Below are positions 6,030 through 6,955 of a stretch of 6,955 bases of DNA, piece after piece. Location of the stretch: the NCBI GenBank assembly GCA_947478985.1, contig CANJYC010000089.1, positions 1 through 6,955 on the forward strand, in the 5' to 3' direction. The stretch comes from Acidobacteriota bacterium (GTDB lineage Bacteria > Acidobacteriota > Vicinamibacteria > Vicinamibacterales > UBA2999). A model generated the notes under the pieces. It ran no database searches and was not told where the DNA came from. It saw only the letters and a list, made by a program, of their open reading frames with translations. The translations under genes were made by a program, and so were the position numbers. The stretch's first letter is position 1. Each line of letters begins with the position of its first letter.

Positions 6030-6955
6030 GTGGCGTTGATCGCGTTGGGCGTCACCGGGGGCATCGGCGCTTATAAGGCGGTCGAGGTGTGCCGGGGCCT
6101 GCAGACGCGCGGCCACGACGTGGTCGCAGTCATGACGCGATCGGCAACGCGGTTTGTCGGCCCGCTGACATTCGAGGCGATTACGCGGCGTCCGGTCATC
6201 ACGTCGCAGTGGAAGCCCGGCTTCAACGCCACCATCGAGCACATCGCCATCGCCGACACCATCGACCTGCTGCTGGTGGCACCCTGTTCGGCCAACGTGA
6301 TCGGGAAGTTTGCGCACGGCATTGCGGATGACTTTCTGACCTCGCTCCATCTGGCCACGAAGGCGCCCATCCTCCTGGCGCCGGCCATGAACACCAACAT
6401 GCTCTCGCACCCGGCCGTACAGGCCAACATCGCGACGCTCGGCGCACGGGGCGTGCGGTATGTCGAGCCTGGCGAGGGTTATCTGGCCTGCGGGTGGACA
6501 GGGAAGGGACGGCTTGCCGAGCCCCCAGAGATTGTCGCGGCCGCCGAGGCGATGCTGGCTCCCACGACATCGGCATTGCGCGGCCTCCGGATCGTGGTGA
6601 CCGCCGGCCCCACCTATGAAGATATCGACCCGGTGCGCTACGTCGGCAACCGATCCAGCGGGCGGATGGGGTTCGCCCTTGCCGCCGAAGCCCGGCGTCG
6701 TGGCGCGCACGTCTCCCTGGTGGCCGGGCCTGCCGGCATCCAGCCGCCGGCCGTCGACGAACTGATTCGGATTCGGAGCGCCGCTGAGATGCACGCGGCG
6801 GTCATGCAGGCGTCCGAGCGCGCCGATGTCGTCGTGATGGCGGCGGCGGTGGCGGATTACACGCCGGAGACTCCGGCAGGCCACAAGGTGGCCAAGCGCG
6901 ACGCGCCCCTGACCCTCACGCTCACCCGTACGCGCGACATCCTGGGTGATCTGGC
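6030..6955 (+). CDS. coaBC: Bifunctional phosphopantothenoylcysteine decarboxylase / phosphopantothenate-cysteine ligase, 5' portion
   Basis: Carries out two consecutive steps of coenzyme A synthesis: the CoaB half couples cysteine to 4'-phosphopantothenate (CTP-dependent in bacteria), and the CoaC half decarboxylates the product with FMN. The window holds 308 codons; about 95 residues are missing at the 3' end compared with E. coli (406 aa). CoaC domain: flavin-binding GVTGGIGAYK at the N-terminus, catalytic His71 in IEHIAIAD, Asn121 in PAMNTNM, and Cys154 in LACGWTGKGRL. CoaB domain from about residue 188: VTAGPT, the DPVRYVGNRSSGRMG block with Asn207, AAAVADYTPE, and the active-site lysine region HKVAKRD (Lys286/Lys289) near the window end. 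All key residues visible are present. GTG 6030 gives the standard short N-terminus VALIALGVTGG. It follows rpoZ, as in many bacteria. Confidence 0.96.
   Translation, partial: MALIALGVTGGIGAYKAVEVCRGLQTRGHDVVAVMTRSATRFVGPLTFEAITRRPVITSQWKPGFNATIEHIAIADTIDLLLVAPCSANVIGKFAHGIADDFLTSLHLATKAPILLAPAMNTNMLSHPAVQANIATLGARGVRYVEPGEGYLACGWTGKGRLAEPPEIVAAAEAMLAPTTSALRGLRIVVTAGPTYEDIDPVRYVGNRSSGRMGFALAAEARRRGAHVSLVAGPAGIQPPAVDELIRIRSAAEMHAAVMQASERADVVVMAAAVADYTPETPAGHKVAKRDAPLTLTLTRTRDILGDL

Noticed and set aside
6089..6331. Plus-strand 80-codon open frame inside coaBC
   Set aside because: It is in a different frame from the clearly conserved CoaC domain and has no recognisable motif.
1..6955. Search for a new defence, mobile or RNA-based system
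   Set aside because: All genes fit known families and are packed without non-coding space; I saw no repeat arrays, tRNA, att-like sites, transposase or unexplained gene.

Overview
The window is a GC-rich bacterial segment (about two thirds G+C by eye). It holds eight protein-coding genes, all on the + strand, and essentially no non-coding DNA. The largest gap between genes is 15 nt and four of the seven junctions overlap. I see no RNA genes, mobile elements, repeats of note, CRISPR arrays, convincing promoters or terminators. The gene content (an MsbA-type exporter, and the yicC-gmk-rpoZ-coaBC cluster with a very short omega subunit), the high GC and the frequent GTG starts would fit a Gram-negative lineage such as Acidobacteriota. 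That placement is inference from general familiarity; no marker gene in the window settles it.

Left half (1-4322), envelope sugar genes: the 3' part of a UDP-glucose 6-dehydrogenase gene (UDP-glucose to UDP-glucuronate), galE (UDP-glucose/UDP-galactose epimerase), a DPM1-like family 2 glycosyltransferase, and a full-length MsbA-like ABC exporter (membrane domain fused to ATPase). Together they could supply activated sugars, load a sugar on a lipid carrier or glycan, and move a lipid-linked product across the inner membrane.

Right half (4324-6955), housekeeping cluster: yicC (YicC/YloC endoribonuclease family), gmk (guanylate kinase), rpoZ (RNA polymerase omega, only 57 aa) and the 5' three quarters of coaBC (coenzyme A biosynthesis). 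This neighbourhood is conserved in many bacteria. Here yicC and gmk overlap, so there is no room for the remA gene found between them in Firmicutes.

Both halves are joined without a break (1 nt between the exporter and yicC), which suggests one transcriptional unit or at least read-through. Of the seven starts inside the window, I assign two ATG, four GTG and one TTG. I found no undescribed system: every gene belongs to a familiar family. The points worth checking are the gapless join of envelope and housekeeping genes, the galE start and its substrate-gate residue, the possible glycolipid synthesis/export pair, and the short omega subunit.
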